Shown here piece by piece: positions 7,857 through 16,666 of a stretch of DNA of 60,642 bases (positions within the stretch are counted from its first letter, which is position 1; each line of letters opens with the position of its first letter). Under the pieces are notes generated by a model, which saw only the letters and a program-made list of their open reading frames with translations, did no database searches and was not told the origin of the DNA. The position numbers and the translations under genes were made by a program. The stretch is from Bacteroidaceae bacterium (lineage in GTDB: Bacteria > Bacteroidota > Bacteroidia > Bacteroidales > Bacteroidaceae), in assembly GCA_017548075.1 (NCBI GenBank), contig JAFYNL010000066.1, positions 1-60,642 on the forward strand, written 5' to 3'.

Positions 7857-9003
7857 CCCACTTCCCTTCTTTGTTGTAGCCTGAAGCGACCATCGTCTCG
7901 ATGAATTGAAGGCCGCGAACGCCGTCATAGACATTCGGGAAGTCCAGATATTCAGGTCGAGGTGTCTCTCCTGCAGCTTTGGCGCGAACGGTCTTGGCGA
8001 AGTTGCGATAGATGTTGGCAAAGGCCTCGATGTAGCCTTCGGGATGACCGCCAGGGACGCGTGTGTTCCATTTTGCCAGAGAACCCATGTACCCGTTGCC
8101 TGTGCGAATGATTTCTGCAGGCTTGTCGCTCCATCGAGCTATCACAGTATTGGGTTCCATCTGATGCCATTCGAAGCCGCCCTTCTCGCCATAAACACGA
8201 ATAGCCAGGCGGTTCTCTTCTCCCGCAGCAATCTGAGTGGCATGGAGCACACCTTTGACGCCATTTGTATAATGCAGGAAAGCCGCGGCATCGTCGTCGA
8301 TGGGGCGTCCCTCGACAAAGGCATTGAGTTCGGCACAAAGCTCTGTAACCTTCTCTCCTGTTATGTATTCCGAGAGATGCCAGGCATGTGTGCCGATGTC
8401 GCCCACACAACCTCCCTTGCCCGACTGACTGGGGTCGGTTCGCCAACCTGCGTTGTTGCCGCCCTCCAACTCGATGCGACGGGAGAGCCAGCCTTGCGTA
8501 TATTCCACATAAACGCGACGAAGCTTGCCGAGTTGCCCTTCTGCGATGCGCGTCTTCATCTCCTTTACGGCAGGATAGCCTGAGTAGGTATGGGTCAAGG
8601 CAAGCGTGAGGCGCGTCTCCTCTACCTTTTTCTGAAGCTTCAAAGCCTCCTCTAAAGAGAAGGTCATGGGTTTGTCGAGCACGACGTCGAAGCCCTTGTC
8701 GAGCGCCAAAGCAGCTTGTTCGTAGTGAACCTTATTGGGTGTGACGATGGCGACGAAGTCCATGCGCTCTCCTTTAGGCAGCAGCGCTTCCTTCTCCAGC
8801 ATTTCCTTGTAGTCGTGATAGATGCGCTCTTCGGGCACGAACCAAGCCTTTCCTGTGGCCAAAGACGTCTGATAGTTGCGGCTAAAGCAACCGCACACAA
8901 GTTCGATATCATTCTCCATCAATGCTGCTCGCAGATGGATGGGGCCAATCATGGCGTTTCCACCGCCGCCAATCATGCCCATTCTAAGCTTTCTTTCTGT
9001 CAT
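7837..9003 (-). CDS. Gfo/Idh/MocA family oxidoreductase
   Basis: An NAD(P)-dependent sugar or polyol dehydrogenase of about 388 residues. The N-terminal Rossmann fold shows MGMIGGGGNAMIG, then VVLDKPMTFS (the EKP-type catalytic lysine motif) and GGCVGDIGTHAWHLSEYI (catalytic Asp and His region). The start used here is ATG at 9003, which places MTERKLRMGMIGGG at the N terminus. An upstream in-frame ATG at 9033 overlaps the stop of the isomerase gene as ATGA and would add ten residues; that start would allow translational coupling and remains possible. It forms an operon with the TIM-barrel isomerase upstream, a common pairing in carbohydrate or inositol-type catabolism. No signal peptide was seen. 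Confidence 0.88.
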   Translation of the reverse strand: MTERKLRMGMIGGGGNAMIGPIHLRAALMENDIELVCGCFSRNYQTSLATGKAWFVPEERIYHDYKEMLEKEALLPKGERMDFVAIVTPNKVHYEQAALALDKGFDVVLDKPMTFSLEEALKLQKKVEETRLTLALTHTYSGYPAVKEMKTRIAEGQLGKLRRVYVEYTQGWLSRRIELEGGNNAGWRTDPSQSGKGGCVGDIGTHAWHLSEYITGEKVTELCAELNAFVEGRPIDDDAAAFLHYTNGVKGVLHATQIAAGEENRLAIRVYGEKGGFEWHQMEPNTVIARWSDKPAEIIRTGNGYMGSLAKWNTRVPGGHPEGYIEAFANIYRNFAKTVRAKAAGETPRPEYLDFPNVYDGVRGLQFIETMVASGYNKEGKWVKWVEK

Positions 9004-9029
9004 GATATAATGTTTTAGTCTGTTGTCTT

Positions 9030-10025
9030 TCATGATTTGATTGCTGCGTCGAACTTGATGTCAGAGGGTTTGAAATCTATCTTGCGGACAAACTCGCAGG
9101 CCTCTCTGGCACCATATTCTCTGTCCATTCCCGAGTCCTCCCATTCAACAGAGAGCGGGCCTTCGTAGTTGTAGGCATTCAGCACGCGGATAATCTCCTC
9201 GAAGTTGACGTCGCCATGACCTAAAGAGCGGAAGTTCCAGCCTCGATGTATGTTCCCAAAGTCAAGGTGCGAGCAGAGGAGACCATTGCGACCATTCAGC
9301 GTCACGGCACAATCCTTCATGTGAACATGATAGACGCGATCGATGAAGTCCTCAAGGAAAAGGTGAGGCGAGATGCCTTGCCATTGCAGGTGGCTCGGGT
9401 CGAAGTTGAGTCCGAACTCTGGCCAATCCTTGAACTTCTCGAGCAAGCGCTTGGTAGTATAATAGTCGAAAGCAATCTCGGCAGGATGCACCTCGAGGCA
9501 ATACTTGATGCCGTTCTCGCGGAAGACCTGCAGGATGGGAGTCCAAAGGTCGTATATCTCTTGGAAGCCGCGCTCTATCATCTCTTCGGTTGTCTGTGGG
9601 AAGGAGTACATGTACTTCCAGATAGTCGACCCAACGAAGCCGGTCACGCAATAGGCACCAAGCTTGCGGGCAGCAATGGCCGTTGCCTTCATCGTCTTGA
9701 TTGCCCATGCTCTTATGCCATCGGGGTTGTCGGCCAGTTCTGCAGGAGCGAAGTTGTTGAGGCGAGGGTCGTTGTAGTCTCCTACGCATTGGCTCGGCAC
9801 ATGTGAGCAAAGTGCTTTCACAACAAGGCCGTGCTTCTTGAAGATAGCCTTTATTTCCTCAACATAAGCATCATCCTCGGCTGCCCGAATAGGATTCAGA
9901 TGGTTGCCCCAAGTGGCAAGTTCGATGCCGTCGTAGCCCATCCCGGCTGCCTTGCCGCACAGGGTGTCCAAGTCCATGTCTGCCCATTGACAGCTCATCA
10001 GCGTAACTAATCTGCCTTTTCTCAT
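9030..10025 (-). CDS. Sugar phosphate isomerase/epimerase-like TIM-barrel protein
   Basis: A 331-residue member of the xylose isomerase-like (AP endonuclease 2) fold. Visible metal/active-site segments are CLEVHPAEIAFDYY, FGLNFDPSHLQW, VYHVHMKDC and PLSVEWEDSG, which hold the conserved Glu/His/Asp ligands. No signal peptide is present, so it is cytosolic. Its stop overlaps the upstream alternative start of the Gfo/Idh/MocA gene (ATGA), which supports one transcript. The two enzymes probably act in sequence on an oxidised sugar or inositol intermediate, but the substrate cannot be read from the sequence. Confidence 0.88.
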   Translation of the reverse strand: MRKGRLVTLMSCQWADMDLDTLCGKAAGMGYDGIELATWGNHLNPIRAAEDDAYVEEIKAIFKKHGLVVKALCSHVPSQCVGDYNDPRLNNFAPAELADNPDGIRAWAIKTMKATAIAARKLGAYCVTGFVGSTIWKYMYSFPQTTEEMIERGFQEIYDLWTPILQVFRENGIKYCLEVHPAEIAFDYYTTKRLLEKFKDWPEFGLNFDPSHLQWQGISPHLFLEDFIDRVYHVHMKDCAVTLNGRNGLLCSHLDFGNIHRGWNFRSLGHGDVNFEEIIRVLNAYNYEGPLSVEWEDSGMDREYGAREACEFVRKIDFKPSDIKFDAAIKS

Positions 10026-10076
10026 GATTCTTTAAATTATATGGTTGGTATTGATTCTTTCGTCCCTTTTCTTCTG

Positions 10077-10084
10077 CAAAGATA
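10077..10084 (-). promoter_or_regulatory. -7 box for the isomerase/oxidoreductase operon
   Basis: TATCTTTG on the minus strand, about 52 nt before the ATG at 10025. The region upstream is a heptamer repeat instead of a clear -33 box. Confidence 0.5.
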
Positions 10085-10090
10085 TAAAAA

Positions 10091-10120
10091 AGATTAGAGA
10101 TTAGAGATTAAGGATTAGAG
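10091..10120. repeat. Heptamer tandem repeat (GATTAGR-type)
   Basis: About four tandem copies of a 7-nt unit, GATTAGA with GATTAAG variants. It separates the two divergent promoters (10077-10084 minus, 10129-10136 plus) and replaces the usual -33 region of both. Confidence 0.75.
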
Positions 10121-10128
10121 TTTTTTTG

Positions 10129-10136
10129 TAATTTTG
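10129..10136 (+). promoter_or_regulatory. -7 box for the M28 peptidase gene
   Basis: TAATTTTG, 28 nt before the ATG at 10165. No TTTG is present at the -33 distance, where the heptamer repeat lies. Confidence 0.5.
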
Positions 10137-10164
10137 CAGTCGGAAATAATGAATTTGAGAAAAT

Positions 10165-11418
10165 ATGAGAAAGCTTTTGATAGTCCTGTTGGCTTTTGGC
10201 TTACAGGCAAGTGCGCAGAATATGGCGCTTTACAAGAAGGTGATAAAGGAGATAAGTTCTGCAAAGTATCAAGGTCGCGGTTATGCGAAGGGTGGAGCCA
10301 ACAAAGCTGGTAAGTTCCTTGCAAAGGAATATAAGAAAGCAGGCGTGGATGAAGTTGTTTGTCAGCCTTTTACGCTCGACATCCAGACCTTTGCAGGCAA
10401 GATGGATATGTGGGCTGATGGCAAGAAACTGACGGCTGGAGTGGACTTCTCGATGCGCGAGTATTCGCCTGGAGTCAAGGGAGAGTTCCCTGTCTATCAT
10501 GTCGATACCCTCAATTTCGATGCCGACAAGATGTTTGCCGACCTCGCAAAACCAGAGTACAAGAACTGTCTTGTGGCTTGCGAGTTCTGGTTTACCTACA
10601 AGCATCGCGAGGCTTTCTCTCGGCTGCAGAAGGCTGGCGAGTGCCAGAATGCAGGTCTCATCTTCACTTGGGAGTCGCCCATCAAGTTCTTCAAGGCCTA
10701 CGGCCACAGAGTTGTGGATAAGCCAATCGTTTGGGTTACGCCAGAAGCCATTGCTGGAGTAAAGCGCGTCAAGCTGAATGTGGACGCGAAGTTCCTGAAG
10801 GATTACGAGTGCTTTAATGTGATTGCAAAGGTCGAGGGACAAAAGCATGACAGTTGTTATGTTTTTACAGCTCATTATGACCACCTTGGCAACCTCGGCA
10901 AGAAGGTCTTCTATGCTGGAGCCAACGACAATGCTTCCGGCACAGCCACGCTTGTCACGCTTGCCGAGTATTATGCGAAGAACCGTCCAGAATATGATAT
11001 GTATTTCCTTGCTGTCTCAGGAGAAGATGCCAATTTGCGTGGCTCGACCTACTTTGTGGAGCATCCGACTTTCCCTCTCGAACAGATTAAGTATCTCTTC
11101 AACATCGACATGATTGGCGACAATAGCCCTGTTCAATATTGCGAGGTGAGCGACGAGGGCATGAAGGCTTTTCCTCTTTTCGAAAAGATAAATAAGGAGA
11201 AGCAGTATTTCAAGTCTCTCAATCGAGGTGCTCTTGCTGCAAATAGCGACCATTATGTGTTTGCAGTTCGTCATGTGCCTTGCATCTTCCTTGAGAACGA
11301 GAAGGGCGATGCCTTCCAATATTACCACACTATCTTCGATAACTGGGAGCATGTGGTTACTGATAGTTATGAGCCGGTCTTCCGTCTTGTCCGTGACTTC
11401 ATAGAAGAATACAAATAA
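10165..11418 (+). CDS. Secreted M28 family zinc aminopeptidase
   Basis: A 417-residue exported zinc peptidase. Residues 1-18 are a signal peptide (MRKLLIVLLAFGLQASAQ). The M28 signature is complete: TAHYDHLG (zinc His and Asp), GANDNASGTATLV (bridging Asp), SGEDANLRGS (catalytic Glu position), FNIDMIGDN (zinc Asp) and NSDHYVF (last zinc His). A protease-associated-like insert lies before the catalytic core. The catalytic Glu motif reads GED where many relatives have GEE. It probably trims peptides in the periplasm. A hairpin at 11438-11459 follows the stop and may end the transcript. Confidence 0.9.
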   Translation: MRKLLIVLLAFGLQASAQNMALYKKVIKEISSAKYQGRGYAKGGANKAGKFLAKEYKKAGVDEVVCQPFTLDIQTFAGKMDMWADGKKLTAGVDFSMREYSPGVKGEFPVYHVDTLNFDADKMFADLAKPEYKNCLVACEFWFTYKHREAFSRLQKAGECQNAGLIFTWESPIKFFKAYGHRVVDKPIVWVTPEAIAGVKRVKLNVDAKFLKDYECFNVIAKVEGQKHDSCYVFTAHYDHLGNLGKKVFYAGANDNASGTATLVTLAEYYAKNRPEYDMYFLAVSGEDANLRGSTYFVEHPTFPLEQIKYLFNIDMIGDNSPVQYCEVSDEGMKAFPLFEKINKEKQYFKSLNRGALAANSDHYVFAVRHVPCIFLENEKGDAFQYYHTIFDNWEHVVTDSYEPVFRLVRDFIEEYK

Positions 11419-11615
11419 AAGGTTCTCTCTAACTCTAACTTTGCTTTTTCGGGCAAAGTACCTCTTTCTGCTTATATAAATTCGGTTGGTCGCCATTCAA
11501 TGACGACCACTTAAATCGTTGTCATTAATGAGCATTCTGGGATGTTATTTTAACAAAATGACATGTTTTAGCGAATTTTGTTAACAAAAGTTTAGGTATT
11601 ATTAATCTTTTTTTA

Positions 11616-11623
11616 TACTTTTG
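11616..11623 (+). promoter_or_regulatory. -7 box for the SusC operon
   Basis: TACTTTTG lies in a 290-bp gap, with TTAG at 11592-11595 at the right distance for a weak -33 box. The leader to the ATG at 11709 is about 80 nt and AT-rich, without an evident riboswitch. The upstream part of the gap holds only the hairpin after the M28 gene. Confidence 0.55.
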
Positions 11624-11708
11624 CAGCCGAAATGTCTTTAGACGAAGTGACAAAAAAGGAAATAGTACATACATTATTAATATTTTATTAACTAACTTTT
11701 AACAACAA

Positions 11709-14700
11709 ATGGGTAAAAAGTTCCTTTCAATCCTTGCTTGTATGTTGATGACAGCAAGCATGGCACTAGCCCAGAAGCAGATTACAGGTACTGTGGTCGA
11801 TTCTGAGACTAGTGAACCTCTGATTGGAGTCGCTGTTCGCGTTCCTGATACCAGTATCGGGGTGCTGACGGACGAAGACGGAAAGTTTACAATCGCACTT
11901 CCCGAAAATCAGAAAAACTTAACTTTCAGTTACATGGGCATGAAGCCTGCTACTCTTGCTGCTCGCGACGGCATGAGAGTACTTCTGGAGACAGAAACAA
12001 AGGCTATGGACGAGGTGATTGTCGTTGCCTTCGGTACTGCAAAGAAGTCGGCCTTTACGGGTTCTGCTAAGGTGGTGGATGCCGAAGAACTGGCTAAGTC
12101 TCAGGTGACAAGTGTTACGAATGCGTTGGCTGGTGCTGTTCCAGGCCTTCAGTTGACATCAACATCTGGTGCTCCCGGTCATACGTCTACCATCCGTATT
12201 CGTGGTTTCGGATCTCTGAATGCCGGTAAAGACCCGTTGATTATCGTTGACGGCGCTCCTTATAGCGGTGACCTCAGCAACCTGAATCCCAACGATGTGG
12301 AGTCGATGACCGTATTGAAGGATGCCGCCTCCAATGCTCTGTATGGTGCTCGTGGTGCCAATGGCGTTATCATGATTACCACAAAGAAGGCTAAATATGG
12401 TGAGGCCAAGGTGACGCTTGATGCGAAGTATGGTTGGAACACTCGTGCTTTGAAACACTATAAAACCATTAACAGCCCCGAGAAGTATTACGAGTTGCAG
12501 TATGGTTCTGTTCGCGATTATTATTTGAACCAAGGCTATAGTGCTATTGATGCTTGGCAGAAAGCTAATGAGAATCTGTTTGGCCCTGCTGCAAATGGCG
12601 GTCTCGGATATAATGTCTGGACTTATCCCGAGGGTCAGTACCTTATTGGTCGTGATGGCAAGTTGAACCCCAATGCCACATTGGGCCGCATCGTTGACCG
12701 TGATGGTGAAGAATATCTGGTTACTCCTGACGATTGGGAAGATGTAGGTACTCGTACTGGTGCGCGCCAAGAATATAACCTCTCTGTTAGCGCCTCCAAT
12801 GAGAAGACCAATTTCTTTAGCTCATTAGGCTATCTGAACAATGAGGGTATCACACCGAATTCCGACTTAAAGCGTCTTACCGGTCGTCTGCGCGCAGACT
12901 ATCAGGCCAAGAAGTGGCTGAAGGTTGGTGGTAATATGTCTTATACTCATTTCAATGGTAACACTTTGGGTAACAATGGTACCAGCACCTCTACTGGTAA
13001 CATCTGGGCGTTTACCAGCCAGATAGCTCCCATCTATCCTATTTGGGTGCGTGATGCACGGGGCAATATCAAAGTTGACTCGTATGGAAACAAGATTATG
13101 GACTATGGTACTGGTCCTACCTCAACTTATGACGATCCTGGACTGACACGTCCGTTCATCGGTGATGCCAACCCCGTGCAGGATGTTCGCTTGAACACTC
13201 GTAATTACGAGGGTAATGCTCTTACTGCTAACGGCTTTGCCGATATTACTTTCTTGCCAGGTTTGGTATTTACTGTTAATGCTACTGCAAACCTCGACGA
13301 AACTCGTACCACATACGTTTATAATCCTTATTACGGACAGTTTGACACTACTGGCGGTACGGTAGAAAAATATCACACCCGTTCTTACGACTACAATGTT
13401 CAGCAAATCCTGAACTACACACATACATTTAAGAATGTTCACAATTTGAACGTTATGGTAGGTCATGAGTATTTCGACCGCACATACTCTTATCTGTATG
13501 CCAGCAAGTCGAAGATGTTCTCCCAAGACAACAAGGAATTGGGTGGCGCTGTCGTTGACGGCCAAAGCGCAAACTCATATAGGGAGCGCTACAACAACGA
13601 AGGTTGGTTTGCACGTGCACAATACGACTACGACACCCGTTATTTCGGTTCTGCCTCTATCCGTCGCGATGCCTCTTCACGTTTCCATCCCGATCATCGT
13701 TGGGGTACGTTCTGGTCGCTGGGTGCTGCTTGGCTGATAAACAAGGAAAAGTGGTTCAAGGCTTCATGGGTTGACGAACTGAAATACAAGATCTCTATCG
13801 GCTCTCAGGGTAATGACAATATCTACAGAGACGACGAACTGAACTCTTACTTCTATACGGACACCTATGGTATCAGCAACTCTTCTGGTAACATCGGTAC
13901 TGCATTCAACGAGAAGGGTTCCGAGGGCATCACTTGGGAAACTAATACCAACTTCAATACGGGCTTTGATTTCCGTTTGTTTAAGAAACTGACAGGTTCG
14001 TTGGAGTACTACTATCGTAAGACTTCGGACATGCTGTTCTCCTTCTCTGTTGCTCCATCACTGGGTTATTCACGATACTACGATAACATAGGTGACATGT
14101 ATAACACTGGCGTTGAGCTTGACTTGAACTACAATGTGTTGAAGACCAAGAACATCAATTGGGATTTGCATTTGAACTTCGCTACGTTGAAGAACCGCAT
14201 CACCAAGCTGGCCGACGACAAGAAGGTATCGAAAGTCTATGGCACAGACGGTAAAGTCCACGAGGGTTATGCTGATCCTGACTACAACTTCTATATCACC
14301 GAAGGTCAGTCTATATACTCGTGGTATTTCAGAGATTTCGCAGGTGTTGACCCCGAAGATGGTCAGTCTATGTGGTACAAGAACACCTTTGATGCTGATG
14401 GCAACTGGACTGGTCGTGAAACTACCAAGAAGTATTCCGAGGCTGATTACTATATGCTAGGTAAGAGCACAGTACCTCCTGTATATGGTGGCTTCGGTAC
14501 CACTGTCGAAGCTTACGGCTTTGATTTCTCCATGAACTTCTCTTATCAGTTGGGCGGCAAGCAGTATGACGGAACCTATTCACAGTTCATGTCTTCACCG
14601 AACTCTAACCATGCCGGTTATCAAATTCATGAGGATATCCTCAATGCGTGGTCTGCGACAAATACTTCTTCTAGTATTCCCCGCTTCATGTTCAACGACC

Positions 14701-14966
14701 TCTACTCGGCAGCAGCTTCGTCACGATTCCTGACGACAGCAAGTTACCTGAATATTGAGAACATTAACTTCGGTTACACCTTCCCTGCTAAACTGACACG
14801 TAAGGCTCTGATTGAGAAGCTTCGTCTGTATCTCGCTTGCGAGAATGTTGCTTACTTCTCTAAGCGCAAGGGCTTTGACCCGCGTCAGTCGTATACTAAC
14901 ACGACCAATGCAACACGCTACTCTCCAATGAGAACCATCTCACTTGGTGCTACGGTTACATTCTAA
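11709..14966 (+). CDS. susC: SusC/RagA-family TonB-dependent outer-membrane transporter
   Basis: A 1085-residue TonB-dependent importer that forms a lidded channel with SusD. Residues 1-21 are a signal peptide (ending ALAQ). Residues 24-110 are the carboxypeptidase D regulatory-like domain (GTVVDSETSEPLIGVAV). The SusC-specific stretch MDEVIVVAFGTAKKSAFTGS precedes the plug, whose landmarks are STIRIRGFGSLN, PLIIVDGAPY and NALYGARGANGVIMITTKK. The remaining residues form the 22-stranded barrel, ending GATVTF. It is the first gene of a three-gene operon with a SusD-like and a further lipoprotein. No glycoside hydrolase or sensor gene is next to it, so the ligand (glycan or peptide) is unknown; the preceding peptidase is suggestive only. 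Confidence 0.95.
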   Translation: MGKKFLSILACMLMTASMALAQKQITGTVVDSETSEPLIGVAVRVPDTSIGVLTDEDGKFTIALPENQKNLTFSYMGMKPATLAARDGMRVLLETETKAMDEVIVVAFGTAKKSAFTGSAKVVDAEELAKSQVTSVTNALAGAVPGLQLTSTSGAPGHTSTIRIRGFGSLNAGKDPLIIVDGAPYSGDLSNLNPNDVESMTVLKDAASNALYGARGANGVIMITTKKAKYGEAKVTLDAKYGWNTRALKHYKTINSPEKYYELQYGSVRDYYLNQGYSAIDAWQKANENLFGPAANGGLGYNVWTYPEGQYLIGRDGKLNPNATLGRIVDRDGEEYLVTPDDWEDVGTRTGARQEYNLSVSASNEKTNFFSSLGYLNNEGITPNSDLKRLTGRLRADYQAKKWLKVGGNMSYTHFNGNTLGNNGTSTSTGNIWAFTSQIAPIYPIWVRDARGNIKVDSYGNKIMDYGTGPTSTYDDPGLTRPFIGDANPVQDVRLNTRNYEGNALTANGFADITFLPGLVFTVNATANLDETRTTYVYNPYYGQFDTTGGTVEKYHTRSYDYNVQQILNYTHTFKNVHNLNVMVGHEYFDRTYSYLYASKSKMFSQDNKELGGAVVDGQSANSYRERYNNEGWFARAQYDYDTRYFGSASIRRDASSRFHPDHRWGTFWSLGAAWLINKEKWFKASWVDELKYKISIGSQGNDNIYRDDELNSYFYTDTYGISNSSGNIGTAFNEKGSEGITWETNTNFNTGFDFRLFKKLTGSLEYYYRKTSDMLFSFSVAPSLGYSRYYDNIGDMYNTGVELDLNYNVLKTKNINWDLHLNFATLKNRITKLADDKKVSKVYGTDGKVHEGYADPDYNFYITEGQSIYSWYFRDFAGVDPEDGQSMWYKNTFDADGNWTGRETTKKYSEADYYMLGKSTVPPVYGGFGTTVEAYGFDFSMNFSYQLGGKQYDGTYSQFMSSPNSNHAGYQIHEDILNAWSATNTSSSIPRFMFNDLYSAAASSRFLTTASYLNIENINFGYTFPAKLTRKALIEKLRLYLACENVAYFSKRKGFDPRQSYTNTTNATRYSPMRTISLGATVTF

Positions 14967-14989
14967 TCTAAAGAATAAATAGTAAAGAT

Positions 14990-16636
14990 ATGAAAAAGAT
15001 TAATAAAATATATTCAGCGCTGGCCCTGACTGCTGTTTTCTCTTTGACAGGATGTATCGACGAGACTATTCCTGAGAGTTCTACGGCTACTGCAGACATG
15101 GTTTCTGCATCTCCTAGCGCATTGGAAGGTGCTGTCAATGGCATATCCTCACAGATGTCACAGGGCTATTTGGTCTATGGTGACCAAGTGAACGAGATTG
15201 ACATGGCTCTGCCTTCAATGATGATTATCCAGACAGAACTATTGGGCGACATATTCCCTGGTATTTCTGACAACGCAGGTTACGACTGGTATCGTCGTTA
15301 TAACACGGTTCAGAACATCGACGAGACTACGGACTATGCCTATATTCCTTGGTTTACGTTGTATAAGTTCATCAAGTCGGCCAACGATATCATCGGTGTG
15401 GTTGACCTCGAGACCGCTGCTCCCGCCCAGAGGGTTTATGCAGGTATGGCATACGCTTGTCGTGCCTACGAGTACTATTTGCTGACGGTGTTCTATGAGC
15501 CGGTGGAGAATATCTACACCGACGTATCTGCTGTGAAGGATCTTACCGTACCTTTTGTACTGCCGACTATTACTGCCGAGCAGGCAAAGAACAACCCACG
15601 TGTTCCTCACGACGAGATGATTGCTTTCATCCTTTCCGACCTCGACAAGGCAGAGGAGTGTTTGGCAGATTATAAGAGCGATAATCGCTTGGTGCCTAGT
15701 TTGGCCGTTGTCTATGGCCTGAAGGCTAAGGTTTATCTGCTCGATGGCAAGTATGCTGAAGCTGCCGAGTATGCAGGTAAGGCTATCGAAGAAGCTACCA
15801 CTAATATGAAAGCGAAGCCCATGACTGCCGATGAATTGACAGACGAGACTTCTGCCTTCTCGAAGGCTGTTTCCAGCTGGCTGTGGTATATTCACTACGA
15901 TCCTGAGAACATGGGCAACTTGTGTAACTACGTTGGATGGTTGTCTTGCGAGGCAGCTTGGGGTTATGCTAAACTGACACAGCCTTGTATCAACAAGTCA
16001 CTCTACGACCACATGTCTGACAAGGACTACCGTAAGAATTGGTTCTTAAACCCCAAGAAGTATGACTATGCAGACTACAGAACCTGCCGTGACAAGGATT
16101 GGGTAGATGCAGCTCCTGCTTATGCCAGCCTCAAGTTCCGCTGCCTGAACGGCGACTATGAAACCTACAGCATCGGTGGTGCTTCCGACGTGTCCGTGAT
16201 GCGTCTTGAGGAACTCTACCTGATTCAGGCTGAAGCCGTTGGCGTTTCCGAGGGTGTCGGTGCTGGTGTTGCCAAACTCAATAGCTTCATGAAGTCGTAT
16301 CGCGATCCCAGCTACAATTTCAGCGCAACAGACTTGCGTGCCTTCCAGCTGGAGGTACTCACCCAGATGCGTATCGAGTCGTGGGGCGAGGGATGGGCAT
16401 TCCCATCGGCCAAACGTTTGCAGCCCGATGTGATTCAAAACTACGAGGGCACCAACGCTCCTACCGACGACTTCAAGGTTAACTGTAAGGGTATCAAGCC
16501 CACATGGACATTGGTTATTCCTCAGGCCGAGGTGCAGTCTAATGTTGCACTGGAGGGCAAGAACAACCCAAATCCAACTCAAGCTGTCGTAGGTCCTACT
16601 CCCATTGGAACCTTTGCTCCAGCTAATAATGAATAG
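14990..16636 (+). CDS. susD: SusD/RagB-family surface lipoprotein
   Basis: A 548-residue partner of the SusC protein 23 bp upstream; it closes the transporter as a ligand-capturing lid. The lipoprotein signal ends in LTGC, with Cys22 as the lipidation site and acidic residues (IDET) right after, as needed for surface export in Bacteroidetes. TPR-like helices follow in residues 90-290 (AGMAYACRAYEYYLL, KAKVYLLDGKYAEAAEYAGKAI). The C-terminal part carries MRLEELYLIQAEAV, typical of SusD. The family assignment is firm; ligand specificity cannot be read. Confidence 0.94.
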   Translation: MKKINKIYSALALTAVFSLTGCIDETIPESSTATADMVSASPSALEGAVNGISSQMSQGYLVYGDQVNEIDMALPSMMIIQTELLGDIFPGISDNAGYDWYRRYNTVQNIDETTDYAYIPWFTLYKFIKSANDIIGVVDLETAAPAQRVYAGMAYACRAYEYYLLTVFYEPVENIYTDVSAVKDLTVPFVLPTITAEQAKNNPRVPHDEMIAFILSDLDKAEECLADYKSDNRLVPSLAVVYGLKAKVYLLDGKYAEAAEYAGKAIEEATTNMKAKPMTADELTDETSAFSKAVSSWLWYIHYDPENMGNLCNYVGWLSCEAAWGYAKLTQPCINKSLYDHMSDKDYRKNWFLNPKKYDYADYRTCRDKDWVDAAPAYASLKFRCLNGDYETYSIGGASDVSVMRLEELYLIQAEAVGVSEGVGAGVAKLNSFMKSYRDPSYNFSATDLRAFQLEVLTQMRIESWGEGWAFPSAKRLQPDVIQNYEGTNAPTDDFKVNCKGIKPTWTLVIPQAEVQSNVALEGKNNPNPTQAVVGPTPIGTFAPANNE

Positions 16637-16666
16637 CATGTTAATAACTGATAAAAGAGAATTATT

